Assembly: GCA_964511025.1 (NCBI GenBank)
Contig: CAZEDK010000001.1
Coordinates: forward strand, 1-64,000
DNA: 64,000 bases
From: CAZEDK01 sp964511025
Lineage (GTDB): Bacteria > Patescibacteriota > Gracilibacteria > UBA1369 > GWF2-33-10
Direction of reading: 5' to 3'
Shown piece by piece: positions 62,622 to 64,000 of the stretch. The notes under the pieces were generated by a model. The model worked only from the letters and a program-made list of their open reading frames with translations, did no database searches and was not told the DNA's origin. The number at the start of each line of letters is the position of its first letter. The first letter of the stretch is position 1. The position numbers and the translations under genes were made by a program.

Positions 62622-62867
62622 TGTTAATTTTAACTGAGTTTTTTCAAAAATATGAGTTAAATAAAGTTTCTAAATATTTTGACATAAAAGATATTCAAAT
62701 TCAAAGAAAATTATTTCATCCCAATCATTATTAGGCTGAAAAAAGATAAACTTATCGGTGAGAATTTATCTTTGAATAACAAATTGGCAGAAGCAAAAAT
62801 CATATATAATCTCGAAATGATATTTGAAGATTTAAAAAATGATAAATATAGAAAACTACCTTTATAA
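62621..62867 (+). pseudogene. Frameshifted toxin-like remnant
   Basis: Starts at ATG overlapping the antitoxin stop. It reads 37 codons (MLILTEFFQKYELNKVSKY...) to a TAG at 62732-62734. The continuation in the next frame (IIRLKKDKLIGENLSL ... YRKLPL, ending at 62867) reads through to a normal end, so one small indel near 62725 has broken the gene. The total is about 82 codons, the size of a RelE-type toxin, but I do not recognise the family. A sequencing error is possible. Confidence 0.55.
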
Positions 62868-62877
62868 AATTCCGTTA

Positions 62878-63037
62878 GGGTCTTGGCAAAAAATAAGATA
62901 CCTAAATTGTGCTAGATTTTGTTTTAGATTCTTTTGTTCAAATACAGGAGTTTATCGAGATAAATGACTGAATTTGCAACAAAGAAGATAACGCTAAAGA
63001 TAGTGCAAGGTAGGTGTTTTATTTTTTGCCAAGACCC
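62878..63037 (+). mobile_element. 160-bp MITE-like element, copy 3
   Basis: Same orientation as copy 1 and differing from it at only a few positions. Flanked by TTA (62875-62877 and 63038-63040). It sits between the frameshifted toxin remnant and a fragment of a vapC gene. Confidence 0.85.
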
Positions 63038-63043
63038 TTAGAC

Positions 63044-63115
63044 CTGACTCTTGTCACAAACAACGAAAAAGAATTTAACCGTATACCGAATTTGAAAGTT
63101 GAGAATTGGGTTTAA
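63044..63115 (+). pseudogene. 3' fragment of a second vapC
   Basis: Encodes LTLVTNNEKEFNRIPNLKVE and NWV before TAA, the last 23 codons of a vapC almost identical to the end of the vapC at 61834-62232. The 5' part is missing, with a MITE directly upstream. Its final bases overlap the stop of the minus-strand gene at 63112. Confidence 0.85.
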
Positions 63116-63786
63116 ATCTCTTTTGCTATTTTATGTAAACTTGCAATTATGTCAGCCTCAGTGGCATCTGCAGGAAGTATTTTATATCCAGAATTTTCTT
63201 TCGCGTATTGTTCATCTTTAACAGCTAACTGACTATCATCTCCAAAATTTTTTGCTTCATATAGATTACCATCCGTATCAAGTATACAAGAAAAACAATC
63301 TCCTGCATCTCCCCTATTCAAATCTGTACATTCTTCAGACAAATTAAATGGAAAACATTGAATAGCAAAAATCGTTGCTGTAGTTCCTACATTTGCCTGT
63401 CTTTCTGTTAGACCATCGTGCCTTGTCAGTTTATAGTCTTTATCATCAATTTTTATCAGTTTAAAAGGTTCTCCACATCTTACAACGCATTCTAATCCTG
63501 TCAATTTTGCTACTAATTCTTTATCTATTTGAAATAGAGGCTCAAACTGTTTCACAAGACGTCTGTCTTTTAACCTTGCAGCAATATCTTCTCTTCCATT
63601 TCTACTAAACAATTCAGCGTAACCTTCCCTTAATTCTTTCGTTATAGGAGCTTGACGATTTTTTAACTCACAATATTTAGCTTCAAGCCAAGCTCTTGCT
63701 TTTCTAGCATCGCCATGAGCCTCTTTATCTAAAAATTCTTGAAAAGCTTCTGGAGATTGAAATTGTTGTAAAGACTGTTTAACCAT
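63112..63786 (-). CDS. Hypothetical protein
   Basis: A 224-residue soluble protein that I do not recognise. The N-terminal half is helical and charged (LQQFQSPEAFQEFLDKEAHG, RKARAWLEAKYCELKNR). The second half has beta-like segments and paired cysteines (CVVRCGEP, ECTDLNRGDAGDCFSC). No signal peptide or membrane helix. Its stop lies in the vapC fragment, which suggests recent junction formation. Confidence 0.6.
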   Translation of the reverse strand: MVKQSLQQFQSPEAFQEFLDKEAHGDARKARAWLEAKYCELKNRQAPITKELREGYAELFSRNGREDIAARLKDRRLVKQFEPLFQIDKELVAKLTGLECVVRCGEPFKLIKIDDKDYKLTRHDGLTERQANVGTTATIFAIQCFPFNLSEECTDLNRGDAGDCFSCILDTDGNLYEAKNFGDDSQLAVKDEQYAKENSGYKILPADATEADIIASLHKIAKEI

Positions 63787-63933
63787 AAATTTATTAATTT
63801 AGCAAATAAATAACACATATAGCATAACATCTCTCTCTCTCTGTCAACATTAATCCAAATTTATGTTGTAATATCGTTTCCACCATCAATCTAAATCTTT
63901 TATAATAATAGCGAGACTCACACAAAATTTGCT

Positions 63934-63961
63934 AAAAACTAAAGACTAACAACTAAAAACT
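63934..63961 (+). repeat. Heptanucleotide array before the last partial gene
   Basis: ACTAAAGACTAACAACTAAA and following bases: four 7-mers of the RCTRANA family in a stretch ending seven bases before the ATG at 63968. A CT dinucleotide run (about 63831-63841) lies further upstream. Confidence 0.8.
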
Positions 63962-63967
63962 TCCCCC

Positions 63968-64000
63968 ATGCCCCCAAAAGTCGGAATAATATTTACGGAA
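63968..64000 (+). CDS. Start of a gene cut by the window end
   Basis: ATG followed by an open frame to the last base, giving MPPKVGIIFTE. The hydrophobic strand after a short basic start suits a Rossmann-type enzyme, such as a glycosyltransferase, but 11 residues are too few to identify it. Confidence 0.35.
   Translation, partial: MPPKVGIIFTE

Noticed and set aside
62621..62734. A complete 37-codon small gene
   Set aside because: The sequence continues as a coherent frame after a single-base shift, so a frameshifted longer gene explains it better.

Overview
This 64 kb window is AT-rich, gene-dense and standard-code. UGA is a genuine stop, for example at the ends of the NifU-like gene, rseP and the 1363-residue gene. 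The mix of a small housekeeping set, few biosynthetic genes, large unrecognised proteins, SLH/sortase/LCP surface functions and many toxin-antitoxin pairs suggests a Candidate Phyla Radiation (Patescibacteria) bacterium. UGA as stop argues against Gracilibacteria and Absconditabacteria. A Peregrinibacteria-like genome is my guess; the phylum is inference, not shown. I saw no tRNA, rRNA or CRISPR.

Layout. 1-2.6 kb: tgt (5' truncated by the window) and nadB on +. 2.7-9.2 kb on -: ligA, a FecR-like membrane protein, prmC, a DUF2442 protein and prfA; prmC modifies the prfA product. 9.4-17.5 kb: five unrecognised genes on +, two of them probable divergent paralogues with a lysozyme-like C-terminal region, followed by a convergent sortase. 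18.5-22.6 kb: a relA/spoT gene with an added C-terminal membrane domain, a NifU-like gene and pepA. 22.6-31.1 kb: a TSP3/SLH surface protein, rplY, ybaB, mltG, a FecR/Ig-like protein and dnaA. 31.1-32.5 kb: two divergent MazF-type toxin-antitoxin pairs. 33.0-37.1 kb: a 1363-residue protein bounded by related repeat elements. 37.2-46.2 kb on -: GIY-YIG, solitary HicB, rseP, frr, pyrH, a small tail-anchored protein, pilT, groEL-groES with a CIRCE operator, and an RNase Y whose HD active site looks eroded. 46.5-61.5 kb: a DUF4143 ATPase, rmuC, a lamin-tail/PKD protein, an LCP protein, a TraG/VirD4-like ATPase, ftsQ-like, yajQ, a Nudix hydrolase, a coiled-coil protein and a PurS-PurL fusion. 61.6-63.8 kb: toxin-antitoxin genes, partly decayed, and an unknown gene.

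The most unusual layer is repeats. (1) A 160-bp element with long imperfect terminal inverted repeats and TTA target duplications is present three times, at gene ends. It supplies the end of NadB and touches the stop codons of prfA and a mazF-type toxin. (2) A family of degenerate heptanucleotide arrays (about RCTRANA) lies at about ten gene boundaries, inside purL, and forms the C-terminus of PilT. (3) Several palindromic families, some nested, lie in intergenic DNA and in frame inside genes. Together they suggest a genome being reshaped at gene ends by short non-autonomous repeats.

Other candidates for new biology are the RelA/SpoT fusion to a four-helix membrane domain, the apparently inactive RNase Y, and the 8-kb cluster of unknown proteins next to a sortase.
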